Source of the DNA: Thereva unica
Taxonomy: Eukaryota; Arthropoda; Insecta; Diptera; Therevidae
Assembly (NCBI GenBank): GCA_949987705.1
Contig: CATLJY010000888.1
Span: 62,001-126,000 of the forward strand
Direction of reading: 5' to 3'
Length of the DNA stretch: 64,000 nucleotides
Part shown: positions 47,163 through 57,180 of the stretch, one piece after another
Layout of the letters: each line of letters opens with the position of its first letter
How positions within the stretch are numbered: position 1 is the stretch's first letter
Translations under genes and position numbers: made by a program
The notes under the pieces: generated by a model
Database searches by the model: none
The model's input: the letters and a program-made list of their open reading frames with translations, nothing else
Told to the model about the DNA's origin: nothing

Positions 47163-48645
47163 GGTAGATCACAGATCTCAAGATGGGACTCAGATTTACC
47201 CCAACTTATATGAAAGATGGGCCCGTAGAGCAAACTTGACTCTACTGTAAAATTGGCCAGAGGTTTGTACTCGTTGGCCGGTAGATCACAGATCTCAAGA
47301 TGGGACTCAGATTTACCCCAACTTATATGAAAGATGGGCCCGTAGAGCAAACTTGACTCTACTGTAAAATTGGCCAGAGGTTTGTACTCGTTGGCCGGTA
47401 GATCACAGATCTCAAGATGGGACTCAGATTTACCCCAACTTATATGAAAGATGGGCCCGTAGAGCAAACTTGACTCGACTGTAAAATTGGCCAGAGGTTT
47501 GTACTCGTTGGCCGGTAGATCACAGATCTCAAGATGGGACTCAGATTTACCCCTACTTGTATGAAAGATGGGCCCGTAGAGCAAACTTGACTCGACTGTA
47601 AAATTGGCCAGAGGTTTGTACTCGTTGGCCGGTAGATCACAGATCTCAAGATGGGACTCAGATTTACCCCAACTTATATGAAAGATGGGCCCGTAGAGCA
47701 AACTTGACTCGACTGTAAAATTGGCCAGAGGTTTGTACTCGTTGGCCGGTAGATCACAGATCTCAAGATGGGACTCAGATTTACCCCAACTTATAAGAAA
47801 GATGGGCCCGTAGAGCAAACTTGACTCGACTGTAAAATTGGCCAGAGGTTTGTACTCGTTGGCCGGTAGATCACAGATCTCAAGATGGGACTCAGATTTA
47901 CCCCAACTTGTATGAAAGATGGGCCCGTAGAGCAAACTTGACTCGACTGTAAAATTGGCCAGAGGTTTGTACTCGTTGGCCGGTAGATCACAGATCTCAA
48001 GATGGGACTCAGATTTACCCCTACTTGTATGAAAGATGGGCCCGTAGAGCAAACTTGACTCGACTGTAAAATTGGCCAGAGGTTTGTACTCGTTGGCCGG
48101 TAGATCACAGATCTCAAGATGGGACTCAGATTTACCCCTACTTGTATGAAAGATGGGCCCGTAGAGCAAACTTGACTCGACTGTAAAATTGGCCAGAGGT
48201 TTGTACTCGTTGGCCGGTAGATCACAGATCTCAAGATGGGACTCAGATTTACCCCTACTTGTATGAAAGATGGGCCCGTAGAGCAAACTTGACTCGACTG
48301 TAAAATTGGCCAGAGGTTTGTACTCGTTGGCCGGTAGATCACAGATCTCAAGATGGGACTCAGATTTACCCCAACTTGTATGAAAGATGGGCCCGTAGAG
48401 CAAACTTGACTCGACTGTAAAATTGGCCAGAGGTTTGTACTCGTTGGCCGGTAGATCACAGATCTCAAGATGGGACTCAGATTTACCCCAACTTGTATGA
48501 AAGATGGGCCCGTAGAGTAAACTTGACCAGATCTGTAAAATTGGCCAGAGGTTTGTACTCGTTGGCCGGTAGATCACAGATCTCAAGATGGGACTCAGAT
48601 TTACCCCAACTTGTATGAAAGATGGGCCCGTAGAGGAGTTTGTAC
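47163..48645 (-). repeat. 117-bp minisatellite, 12 copies plus a partial one
   Basis: Units start at 47163, 47280, 47397 and so on with an exact 117-bp period to 48450, then one slightly longer unit (1-bp change near 48527). Copies differ at few positions (tatatg/tgtatg/tataag, tctact/tcgact). Because 117 is divisible by three, all copies keep the same frame open upstream of the bro gene, encoding a 39-residue periodic peptide. Each unit has an aagATGGgac in one orientation. The function is unknown: spacer, enhancer or coding extension. Confidence 0.9.
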
Positions 48646-48934
48646 GGGATGTGACATATTCGGCGACATCTAATAATTACCGCGCAGAAGGAGCATACAA
48701 GATCGGCTTAACCACACAGACCCCCGAATGCGGTTATCAAGCCTTAATAACTGGATGATTGGTAATAACAGACTTGACTTTTTGCGCCTGTGGCCAGTGG
48801 ACAACTGCCGTGAGGCGGAATCATTTGTTTTTGAGAATCTACGTACACTCTGGATTGAGAGGGAATTTTATAGATTCGAGTCGGCCGAAGAGGCCATACA
48901 AATTGTAGATGAACAAATAAATAGATTAAACTGA
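48642..48934 (+). pseudogene. T5orf172/GIY-YIG-like gene fragment, frameshifted
   Basis: One frame (about 48652-48756) encodes YRAEGAYKIGLTTQTP, like the start of a T5orf172 domain (YKIG-T). Another frame from 48728 encodes RLSSLNN, a WP-x-DNCREAESFVFENLR block and REFYRFESAEEAI, like the domain's second half, ending at 48934. A frame change near 48725 separates them, and the 5' end merges into the minisatellite. T5orf172 domains occur in BRO-type and phage-type proteins. Assignment is by pattern only. Confidence 0.5.
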
Positions 48935-48993
48935 ATTTTGTGTTTTTTAATTGTATAAACCCCCATTGATAGCTTGTTCTTTGTGCTGATATT

Positions 48994-49112
48994 GCAACTC
49001 GACCCACTACTGTATTGATGGCACCTGCAACTCGACCCACTACTGTATTGATGGCACCTGCAACTCGACCCACTACTGTATTGATGGCACCTGCAACTCG
49101 GCCCATCGACAG
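48994..49112. repeat. 33-bp tandem repeat
   Basis: The unit gcaactcgacccactactg plus tattgatggcacct repeats three times with exact 33-bp period, then a partial copy. The rest of 48935-49155 is short unique spacer without a visible gene. Confidence 0.85.
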
Positions 49113-49155
49113 TTTGCTCTAGATGTGACGCTGGCTCGATCTAAAAATGTACCAG

Positions 49156-49408
49156 AGGTCTGCACTCGTCGGCGGTCGCTGCACGACTGAGCATTTTTGT
49201 CATTCCGTCACGCGCCTTTAGACATTTTCATACAAAAGAGCTTTTTCCGGCAACTCGACTATAAATTGAGCTGTGGCTTCGCGCGCGACCCATTCACTCA
49301 TTAAACTTTAGTTGGTGAGGAGTGAAGCAGGCAGCTCCCCTACCGCCTAAAGTTTTTTTAATTTTATAATTAATACTTAATGATGGGCTGGTCGCCTCGA
49401 GCCCCCTC
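49156..49408 (-). repeat. Dispersed hr unit, single copy
   Basis: Reverse-orientation copy with all landmarks. Its AT-box end directly abuts the thymidylate kinase fragment. Confidence 0.85.
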
Positions 49409-49798
49409 TCGGGATGTCGAGCAGTTCGCTGCCCAATCGATCCACCACCATCGGGCGCCTGCCTGCGCGGCCGGGAGGTGCTGCCGCCAGAGTGTTTGAG
49501 TCTGCTGTTTGTGCCAACCGCTGGGAAATGAACCACTCGATCCGCCACCACCTCGACACCGGGACTTCTGTCGTTCTGGACCGATATATTCACTCGGGGG
49601 TGGTGTACGCGATGGCTAATGGACTCGACCGCGACTGGTGCATGACCCCCGAGCGCAGCCTCGTTCAGCCCGACGTTGTGATTCTCCTGACCCTCGACGA
49701 GGACGAACGCAAGAGACGCATGGCCGCCCGCGCCCAGCCCAGGACTCTACCGAGCGCGACGAAGGGCTCATGAGGCGGGTAGGCGAGATCAGCAAGTA
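49409..49798 (+). pseudogene. Thymidylate kinase, broken at both ends
   Basis: The plus strand encodes the middle of a dTMP kinase: CANRWEMN, VVLDRYIHSGVVYA (the DRY-x-S motif), a GLDRDWC block and QPDVVILLTLDEDERKRRM. The N-terminal P-loop region is missing, replaced by an hr unit. After about residue 105 the frame shifts: the expected continuation (RDEGLMRRVGEIS) is in another frame and stops early at 49798. It cannot be functional as read. It looks like a formerly viral enzyme cut by recombination at the hr. Confidence 0.85.
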
Positions 49799-50340
49799 GG
49801 ATCGTGTATGTCCATGTTTGTCAAACATTCGTCATTTTTGCAAAGGAAGCTGAAGAAAACACACGCCAGCACGTCAGTCATTTTCTGTCGAGTTTCAAAG
49901 CTCAAATGATGTAGGACAACATGTTTGACAAGTGAGTGAAGGAAAGGTTTTTTGTTTGACAAACCGCGTTGGACAATATGTTTGTCGTGTATGGGCCGCT
50001 TAATGAGGCCTTTTGGCGACAAACGCTGTCGAAAAAAATTATTGGGGCTACAGTTGTTTACTAGCAAAAGCCCATATACACTGGACCGCTTTCGCGCGGC
50101 ACTCGCACGGGGTCCGTGTTGATTTGGCGCAAGTGGGCCATTCCAGTATCGTTGCGCGCCACAGAGATGTGCGACAAGTCCCTGGGAAGGGGCCGTGATA
50201 GTTCGGGGCCGGCTTTTTCCAGACGAATAGTCGACATTTCCTGCCCTCTTAGCGGGGGGTCAGTCTTGTTTTGGTATAGGGGGTGCTGAGTCGCGGGTAT
50301 ACAAACTGTACGGATGCATCTATTTTTGTTCATCCCTTAT
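49799..50340. other. Region without a convincing gene
   Basis: Contains repeated phrases related to gtttgtcaaaca/tttgacaa (around 49815, 49920, 49960, 49980) that may be short inverted or direct repeats. A 59-codon minus frame from about 50240 is open but has neither TAAG nor a recognisable product. I annotate nothing here. Confidence 0.4.
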
Positions 50341-51021
50341 TTAGAGGCGCAATGGGTGATTGTTGCTAAACTCAAACCGGCAGCCATCAGATACATTGTT
50401 GTTTTGCTGGTAAAAGTACGGCACGCCGGCCTGGACGTGTTTGTTCCACACGGTCTTTGGCTCGATTGGTATCGCCCTATTAAAGAGGTTGATCATGGCG
50501 TTAAACATGGATTTTTGCTCATTTGTGATTAGGTAGTTGGACTGCTCATTGCTATATTTTTCCAGCACGGCCTCGTCGATGTACTTTGTGTCGCGCGCGA
50601 CTCGCACCGGGATCAGCCCATTGTACGACCGGACGTCGCCCAGGTCAAACTGGCTGGCGTTGTACGGACCGTACATCATAAACACGTACTGCCACTGCAT
50701 CTTGGTGTCGGTGGTCGGCACCAGGTACATTTTCTTCTCCAAGATCAGGCTACTGTTTGCAATCGGCATCATCCGGGTGTAGAGTTTGTTTAGGCCCATG
50801 ATGGCCTTAAAGTCGCTCGTGGTCACCACGTTGCCCGCACTCCTGATGTACTGGATAAAGTACTCGGCCAGACCCGCATCGAAATTTGGCTCAATCACCC
50901 CATACTCGCGCGCATGGTCGGCGATGGCCCGCATTTTGGCGGCCTCATCTTCATCGGAAGAGAACTCTTTGCACGCTTCAAGCAACTCTATCATCCATTG
51001 GTTATTGCTAACTTGTGCCAT
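50341..51021 (-). CDS. Unknown protein (226 aa)
   Basis: The start is in gagTAAGCAAGATGG. The product is soluble-looking with an acidic N-terminal region (SSDEDEAAK) and no membrane helix or known motif. It is co-directional with PIF-5 upstream. No family recognised. Confidence 0.75.
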   Translation of the reverse strand: MAQVSNNQWMIELLEACKEFSSDEDEAAKMRAIADHAREYGVIEPNFDAGLAEYFIQYIRSAGNVVTTSDFKAIMGLNKLYTRMMPIANSSLILEKKMYLVPTTDTKMQWQYVFMMYGPYNASQFDLGDVRSYNGLIPVRVARDTKYIDEAVLEKYSNEQSNYLITNEQKSMFNAMINLFNRAIPIEPKTVWNKHVQAGVPYFYQQNNNVSDGCRFEFSNNHPLRL

Positions 51022-51045
51022 CTTGCTTACTCTTTACGTCGTTTT

Positions 51046-51135
51046 GAGGGTACCTGCAGCATCGAGGGTACCCGCCTCCCCTACATCGTTATGAGGGTAC
51101 CTGCCGCATCGAGGGTACCCGCCTCCCCTACATGG
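51046..51135. repeat. 47-bp tandem duplication in promoter region
   Basis: The unit gagggtacctgc-gcatcga ... ccctacat occurs at 51046 and 51093. It separates the 226-residue protein gene from the end of the next small gene. Confidence 0.7.
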
Positions 51136-51355
51136 TCTTGCAGAGTACCCGCCGCATGCGCCTCTCTGCCTCGCGCTCGAGCCTAATGCGGCGCGCCAGC
51201 TTGTACGCCGATATCGACACGGGAAATAGGAAACCGCCGCTCATTCCCCAGCCCATGTATTGGGAACAGCAAAAGAGGCATGCATTTACAAAAAGATTAT
51301 CAATAAAAGGATTCTCCAGCATATTGAACCACACGAGCGACAATATTCCGCGCAT
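51128..51355 (-). CDS. Small membrane protein (75 aa)
   Basis: I start at 51355, 7 nt after a TAAG; the open frame could begin at 51403, overlapping pif-5. The sequence has cysteines in a hydrophobic stretch (ACLFCC), a GWGMSGGFLFPVSI helix and an Arg-rich tail (RRIRLEREAERRMRR). Directly downstream of pif-5, it may be an envelope component. No family recognised. Confidence 0.6.
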   Translation of the reverse strand: MRGILSLVWFNMLENPFIDNLFVNACLFCCSQYMGWGMSGGFLFPVSISAYKLARRIRLEREAERRMRRVLCKTM

Positions 51356-51368
51356 CGTTCTTCTTAAT

Positions 51369-52430
51369 TTAGACGCGCTCGTTATTTGGCGGCGGATCGT
51401 CATGGCCTCCTCCTCCTCCTACAATCCGAACAAGGTAGCCGAGGAGCACCAAGAACACGATCGCAACAAACACCATGCCCCCGTACTTGGCAATGTTGCC
51501 CAGATTGCGCATGAACCACGAGGCCCCCGCCACCGTGCTGTCGACCAGGTTGAGCAAATTGCTCGTCGGCTTGCCCACCATCTCGTTGAGCGCATCGATA
51601 AACGACATTTGCACGCACTTGACGTACATCGAGGCCAGCACATCGTCCGACTTTTCGGCGGCCTGCTTCTCAATCATCTCTTCGAGGTCCTTGTGCGGAC
51701 AATTCACACAGCCGTTTGGCGAATCGGCGCAAGTTGGTATATAGGTGGTCATGCTCTTGGGTAGCCGGCTCATGACAGTGTCGCCGCAAGTGTTCTCGGC
51801 CGGCCTGCCGTTCTGGCACGTCGACCTGCCCCACCGGCAGGATCGCAGCTGGCCCCTCTCGTCGTTGTAGTAGATTGTGCAGCCAGATTTGTTGCGGCGG
51901 TACTGTTCAACCGCCTGCACCAGCAAGTAGGTAGACCCGCCGATAATGGTGGCGGTGCCCATGGCCGACCAGACCTTTTTGTTTTTTAAAAAGTCGCCAA
52001 TTTTCTCAAACACCGGCTTCCTAAACACTGGGTCCGCCGCATCTAGGGGCGCGTCGCCCTTTGTGGTCAGCTTGGCCATCTCGTCTGTGGTCAAGTGGTT
52101 TGAGAGCGCCTTGGACAGATCCTCGCTGGTCTTTTCAATCTTGCTCATTTTAAAGTGCGGCATCTGGGACACCTCCTCCAACAACTTTACCTCCAGCCCG
52201 TGTGGGATGGTCGGCACATCGTAGATTAGCTTCAGCGTGCCCAGGTCCCCGAATTTCAGCGCCTCTGTGATGGAGCGCAGAGACCTGTTCTTCAAAAACA
52301 CCCCCGCCTCGTTGATCGACACGCGCTGCACCTTGAGCCCTGTATCAAAATCTTCCAGCAACTTTACCACAGCGCCCGCCTCCGTCATGTGGACGGCTCT
52401 ACCGAGATCTGATAGAAATTGTAATTTCAT
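51369..52430 (-). CDS. pif-5: PIF-5 / ODV-E56 per os infectivity factor
   Basis: The 353-residue protein has the PIF-5 layout: a conserved N-terminal half (MKLQFLSDLGRAVHM, RVSINEAGVFLKNRSL), a central hydrophobic segment (VWSAMGTATIIGGSTYLLV), a cysteine-rich loop (SCRWGRSTCQNGRPAENTC, CADSPNGCVNCP) and a C-terminal membrane helix (GGMVFVAIVFLVLLGYLV) before a short tail. PIF-5 is an occlusion-derived virion envelope protein needed for oral infection. The start follows caTAAGacgATG; the open frame extends a few codons upstream with no ATG. Confidence 0.93.
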   Translation of the reverse strand: MKLQFLSDLGRAVHMTEAGAVVKLLEDFDTGLKVQRVSINEAGVFLKNRSLRSITEALKFGDLGTLKLIYDVPTIPHGLEVKLLEEVSQMPHFKMSKIEKTSEDLSKALSNHLTTDEMAKLTTKGDAPLDAADPVFRKPVFEKIGDFLKNKKVWSAMGTATIIGGSTYLLVQAVEQYRRNKSGCTIYYNDERGQLRSCRWGRSTCQNGRPAENTCGDTVMSRLPKSMTTYIPTCADSPNGCVNCPHKDLEEMIEKQAAEKSDDVLASMYVKCVQMSFIDALNEMVGKPTSNLLNLVDSTVAGASWFMRNLGNIAKYGGMVFVAIVFLVLLGYLVRIVGGGGGHDDPPPNNERV

Positions 52431-52580
52431 CGTCTTATGTATGTATAAAAACACAGGCCATCAATTGCGCTAGTTAGTCTCATCAGAATGTCGGCCGCTT
52501 TTTAATCTACAGTCAGCACATTTATTTTATACCCATTGATGCCGTGCTACCGCTTAATGGCCTTTTTTTTGTTCTGTAAA

Positions 52581-53045
52581 TTAGTGGTGTACTTTTAGAA
52601 AAATTGCATCGAGGATTTGTATTCGCGTGCTCTCGGGCACGATATATAGGAAAATTGAACCTAATGAAGCCAACATAAATGTTAATAAAATTATGACACT
52701 AATCAATCTCCTTGTTTTTTCCTTCATATCGACTTGGTGCTGCACATAGAGTTGGTTTCGCATGTATTTGTTGATGGTGTCAAAGAACGGGTTGCTGTCA
52801 ATCTCCCCGTTGTCGAGAAAGCGTATATGGAATGCCCGGCTGTACGACCCCAGCGTCTCGAGAACGCCAATCAGATAGTCGGTCGGCACAAATTTGCTGA
52901 GCGCGCCCCAGTCCCTGATGATTAATAGCTTTATGATGGGGATAACGTATTTGGGTAGAATTGCAAGGTAACCGCTTTCCGTTGTGTAAAATACCTTGTC
53001 GCTGGCCAATATCTGCGAGAGAGTCCTGTAGTCATAAAACGACAT
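52581..53045 (-). CDS. Tail-anchored membrane protein (154 aa)
   Basis: Starts in tcTAAGAATG. A soluble N-terminal ~110 residues is followed by a single C-terminal hydrophobic helix (VIILLTFMLASLGSIFLYIV) and a short tail. It is divergent from the next gene, whose early promoter lies in the 63-nt gap. No family recognised. Confidence 0.72.
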   Translation of the reverse strand: MSFYDYRTLSQILASDKVFYTTESGYLAILPKYVIPIIKLLIIRDWGALSKFVPTDYLIGVLETLGSYSRAFHIRFLDNGEIDSNPFFDTINKYMRNQLYVQHQVDMKEKTRRLISVIILLTFMLASLGSIFLYIVPESTRIQILDAIFLKVHH

Positions 53046-53064
53046 TCTTAGATAAGCGCCCGGC

Positions 53065-53101
53065 TATATAAAGGCGACGGTACGCGAGCCAGTCCCCCAG
53101 T
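53065..53101 (+). promoter_or_regulatory. Early promoter TATA-CAGT
   Basis: TATATAAA at 53065-53072 is followed by CAGT at 53090-53093 and again at 53098-53101 (25 and 33 nt), 7 nt before the ATG. No TAAG is adjacent to this ATG. Confidence 0.75.
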
Positions 53102-53108
53102 ATTCACA

Positions 53109-54302
53109 ATGCATAACAAGTGCATAGATCCGCTAACCATCCGGCACGCGGGAGTACAGCGGCTGCTTCCAATCGAGCCGCGCGGCGCCCTGGCCGTTTT
53201 GCTGGCGGGCCGCCAGCTATTCAGTATCGATAAATCCCTCAAGAGCATCTATTTGCGGGCGCTGGTAGATGAGCGCCGCCTGGGGGGCCTAGACTCGCTG
53301 CTGGCGCACTTTGACCACATCTATGTGGACCTGTTTGATGATAAACTCTTGCCGCTGCTGAATTCCAAATATGGGCACAAGATTGTCGTCATACTCAAGC
53401 ATGCCGTCATCAAGCAACTGGATCGCGGCGAGGACATGTGCCTGGTCGACTCGTGCCGCGTGCTTCTCAACACCGACGAGGAGGAGGAGTTTGCGAACCA
53501 GTACAGGGAGCTGGCAGCTCGACTCCGCGTGTCGCCCACCACGGGCTGCACCCGGGTCTCGAACCACCACTTCATCAACGCCCTCATCAGGTCACGGGCG
53601 CAGTTTATCTCGCACGACAACTTTTACAACACCGACAACGCCTACGGCACGGTGGCGCTCGACAAATGTGTCGCCTATGGCAAATTTGACCCGCTAGCCC
53701 TAATGAAGAACATCTGCGCCATGACCGACCACCTGATCCAGCACCACACAAGCTACACCATCTACATCAACTTGGACGGGTTCGCTACACTGCTGCAGCG
53801 CCTGTACCTGCCGTTCAACTCGGAGGAAGCCCTGCTCATCAACATGCAGATTGCCACCATCGCCAAGATAATTGTGCAAGAGTACGAGAACGCCACCGTG
53901 ATGCGGTTACTACAGATCAACCAGGTATTCGAAAACGACGCCAGGCGGCGCATCGAGCGCAGCTTCCAGTTTGCGCCAGCCCAAAACGTGATCGCCCTCG
54001 ACAACGGTTACTTTCTCAACAACACCCTCGTCGAGTCGCTGCATCGCTACGGCAAGCTGACGGTCGACCTAGTCAACGGCATCATATCTACCGGCTGCCG
54101 CGATATCGCCGCGATAGACGAGCGCCTGCGGGGGTTCGAGGCCGTGTACGAGGTGGACGCCCACTTTCTCTTGATGCTGGCGCGCGACCGCTACAATATC
54201 ACCGGTCAGTACCAGTGGTCCGAGCTCTGTGTGCCCTGTGAAAACACGAATCTCTTGAAAACTGTCAATTTTCCATGCCTATTAAAATGCCTTGTATACT
54301 AA
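53109..54302 (+). CDS. Unknown early protein (397 aa), possible P47-type transcription factor
   Basis: Uses an early-type promoter, unlike its neighbours. The product is soluble, with several conserved-looking aromatic/charged blocks (NHHFINALIRSRAQFISHDNFY, DKCVAYGKFDPLALMKNIC, FATLLQRLYLPF) and no membrane helix. Length and early expression fit P47, a subunit of the baculovirus late RNA polymerase, but I cannot confirm the match from sequence alone. A generic unknown is the safer label. Confidence 0.72.
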   Translation: MHNKCIDPLTIRHAGVQRLLPIEPRGALAVLLAGRQLFSIDKSLKSIYLRALVDERRLGGLDSLLAHFDHIYVDLFDDKLLPLLNSKYGHKIVVILKHAVIKQLDRGEDMCLVDSCRVLLNTDEEEEFANQYRELAARLRVSPTTGCTRVSNHHFINALIRSRAQFISHDNFYNTDNAYGTVALDKCVAYGKFDPLALMKNICAMTDHLIQHHTSYTIYINLDGFATLLQRLYLPFNSEEALLINMQIATIAKIIVQEYENATVMRLLQINQVFENDARRRIERSFQFAPAQNVIALDNGYFLNNTLVESLHRYGKLTVDLVNGIISTGCRDIAAIDERLRGFEAVYEVDAHFLLMLARDRYNITGQYQWSELCVPCENTNLLKTVNFPCLLKCLVY

Positions 54303-54314
54303 ATAATCTATAAT

Positions 54315-54400
54315 ATGTCATCGAGTTGATGGTTACCCCACGCGATATCAATATCTATAACATGTGTCGAGTTGATGGTTACCCCACGCGATATCAAGGG
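54315..54400 (+). repeat. Short tandem duplication at a gene start
   Basis: The phrase tcgagttgatggttaccccacgc occurs at 54319 and again at 54367, giving a duplicated ATG region just before the 157-residue protein gene. Confidence 0.65.
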
Positions 54401-54848
54401 AATCGTCTACCATGCGCTGCCCGACTACGGCGGCACCGATGAAGCCGATGAAAATGCCGGTTTCATTCTATCGCCGCCCTATATTGTCGATGGCTTGATT
54501 GGATCGTATGCGCGCATGCGTCGACGTGTGCGCCCAGGCCGGTTGCAACATCTCCGAGATCTGGTGTCGCTGGCGCCGTTCTCAAACTACTGCCGTGGCG
54601 GCCGGTTCGCGCAACTCAAGGGCGAGAGCATCATCCGCACGCTCGGCTACGGCGACCTGCACCGCCTGTACTACACCGCCAAGTACTCGGGCACGTCGGC
54701 CGCCACCTCCATCATCGCCGCGCAACTGGCTCACGTCCAGAGCTCGAATATCAAGCAACTGCAGTGGTACCTCAAGTTTGGCGACTTTAAGCGCCTTGTC
54801 AAGGACTGTGTCAGCTTGAGAGCATGCCGATCTCTGTCGGTGCTGTAA
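54375..54848 (+). CDS. Unknown protein (157 aa) with copied C-terminus
   Basis: Starts at the second ATG of a short duplication (gttgATGG). The middle contains basic residues (RMRRRVRPGRLQHLRD) and the end reads KFGDFKRLVKDCVSLRACRS. Repeating-helix character in the last 60 residues is compatible with an ankyrin- or HEAT-like fold, not proven. Its last 25 codons reappear three times in the neighbouring hr array, fused to another short sequence. No TAAG near the ATG. Confidence 0.6.
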   Translation: MVTPRDIKGIVYHALPDYGGTDEADENAGFILSPPYIVDGLIGSYARMRRRVRPGRLQHLRDLVSLAPFSNYCRGGRFAQLKGESIIRTLGYGDLHRLYYTAKYSGTSAATSIIAAQLAHVQSSNIKQLQWYLKFGDFKRLVKDCVSLRACRSLSVL

Positions 54849-55685
54849 AAAAACTTGTCTAGATCTGCACTCGTCGGCGGTCAGCGGCAGACTGAGCATT
54901 TTTGTCATTCCGTCACGCGCCTTTAGACATTTTCATACAAAAGAGCTTTTTCCTGCAACTCGACTATAAATTGAGCGGTGGCTTCGCGCGCGACCCATTC
55001 ACTCATTAAACTTTAGTTGGTGAGGAGTGAAGCAGGCAGCTCCCTACCGCCTAAAGTTTTTTTAATTAATAATTAATGATTAAGAATGGCTAGAGCTCCT
55101 CGAGGCGTGCAGCTCCTCGGGTTGAGCAGCTCGAGTTGAAAATTGCGCGGTGCACTTTTATGACCTTGAAACCACTGCCCGCCTTGATCTAGCCCACTGG
55201 CGACTTGACAGCAGTGTCTATACTGCAACTCGTCTCTGCTAGTCCGGCCAGCACCTTGTCTCTGCCGTTACAAACTGGTTTTATCCGCTCCAAACACCAC
55301 TTTAATACAATTGACCGCACCACGCAGTAATCCCCTATTTGTTCGAGCCTCAAAAATGTACCAGAGGTCTGCACTCGTCGGCGGTCGCAGCACGACTGAG
55401 CATTTTTGTCATTCCGTCACGCGCCTTTCGACATTTTCATACAAAAGAGCTTTTTCCTGCAACTCGACTATAAATTGAGCGGTGGCTTCGCGCGCGACCC
55501 ATTCACTCATTAAACTTTAGTTGGTGAGGAGTGAAGCAGGCAGCTCCCTACCGCCTAAAGTTTTTTTTAATTAATAATTAATGATTAAGAATGGCTAGAG
55601 CTCCTCGAGGCGTGCAGCTCCTCGGGTTGAGCAGCTCGAGTTGAAAATTGCGCGGTGCACTTTTATGACCTCTGACCTCTTAAAA

Positions 55686-55793
55686 ATGGATATATGGCGT
55701 GTAGGCACTCTACGCCTCAAGTTTGGCGACTTTAAGCGCCTTGTCAAGGACTGTGTGAGCTTGAGAGCATGCCGATCTCTGTCGGTGCTGTAA
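55686..55793 (+). other. Chimeric 35-codon micro-ORF, copy 1
   Basis: An ATG-started frame MDIWRVGTLRLKFGDFK... that joins 30 nt antisense to the 3' end of the metalloproteinase gene, in frame, to the last 25 codons of the 157-residue protein gene, including its stop. No TAAG. Coding status is uncertain. Confidence 0.45.
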
Positions 55794-56631
55794 AAAAAAC
55801 TTGTCTAGATCTGCACTCGTCGGCGGTCAGCGGCAGACTGAGCATTTTTGTCATTCCGTCACGCGCCTTTCGACATTTTCATACAAAAGAGCTTTTTCCT
55901 GCAACTCGACTATAAATTGAGCGGTGGCTTCGCGCGCGACCCATTCACTCATTAAACTTTAGTTGGTGAGGAGTGAAGCAGGCAGCTCCCTACCGCCTAA
56001 AGTTTTTTTAATTAATAATTAATGATTAAGAATGGCTAGAGCTCCTCGAGGCGTGCAGCTCCTCGGGTTGAGCAGCTCGAGTTGAAAATTGCGCGGTGCA
56101 CTTTTATGACCTTGAAACCACTGCCCGCCTTGATCTAGCCCACTGGCGACTTGACAGCAGTGTCTATACTGCAACTCGTCTCTGCTAGTCCGGCCAGCAC
56201 CTTGTCTCTGCCGTTACAAACTGGTTTTATCCGCTCCAAACACCACTTTAATACAATTGACCGCACCACGCAGTAATCCCCTATTTGTTCGAGCCTCAAA
56301 AATGTACCAGAGGTCTGCACTCGTCGGCGGTCGCAGCACGACTGAGCATTTTTGTCATTCCGTCACGCGCCTTTCGACATTTTCATACAAAAGAGCTTTT
56401 TCCTGCAACTCGACTATAAATTGAGCGGTGGCTTCGCGCGCGACCCATTCACTCATTAAACTTTAGTTGGTGAGGAGTGAAGCAGGCAGCTCCCTACCGC
56501 CTAAAGTTTTTTTTAATTAATAATTAATGATTAAGAATGGCTAGAGCTCCTCGAGGCGTGCAGCTCCTCGGGTTGAGCAGCTCGAGTTGAAAATTGCGCG
56601 GTGCACTTTTATGACCTCTGACCTCTTAAAA

Positions 56632-56739
56632 ATGGATATATGGCGTGTAGGCACTCTACGCCTCAAGTTTGGCGACTTTAAGCGCCTTGTCAAGGACTGT
56701 GTGAGCTTGAGAGCATGCCGATCTCTGTCGGTGCTGTAA
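56632..56739 (+). other. Chimeric 35-codon micro-ORF, copy 2
   Basis: Identical in structure to copy 1, 946 bp further on. Confidence 0.45.
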
Positions 56740-57072
56740 AAAAAACTTGTCTAGATCTGCACTCGTCGGCGGTCAGCGGCAGACTGAGCATTTTTGTCAT
56801 TCCGTCACGCGCCTTTAGACATTTTCATACAAAAGAGCTTTTTCCTGCAACTCGACTATAAATTGAGCGGTGGCTTCGCGCGCGACCCATTCACTCATTA
56901 AACTTTAGTTGGTGAGGAGTGAAGCAGGCAGCTCCCTACCGCCTAAAGTTTTTTTAATTAATAATTAATACTTAATGATGGGCTCGAGCTCCTCGGGGTG
57001 TGCAGCTCTCGATGTCTCGAGCAGCGGATCGAAATCGTGAGGTGCACTTTTATGACCTCTGACCTCTTAAAA

Positions 57073-57180
57073 ATGGATATATGGCGTGTAGGCACTCTAC
57101 GCCTCAAGTTTGGCGACTTTAAGCGCCTTGTCAAGGACTGTGAGAGCTTGAGAGCATGCCGATCTCTGTCGGTGCTGTAA
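57073..57180 (+). other. Chimeric 35-codon micro-ORF, copy 3
   Basis: Same structure, with one codon change (Val to Glu after the first Cys). The upstream flank differs from the other two copies (a cgatttcgatccgctgctcgag-type flank). Confidence 0.45.

Noticed and set aside
46304..48586. A continuous 760-codon frame through the minisatellite and the bro gene
   Set aside because: The BRO family start and a TAAG motif support initiation at 47125. The upstream part is tandem DNA repeat, so a 760-residue protein is not claimed; it is kept as a finding.
52441..52454. Longer PIF-5 start at a GTG
   Set aside because: The ATG at 52430 follows TAAG by 3 nt and matches the PIF-5 N-terminus.
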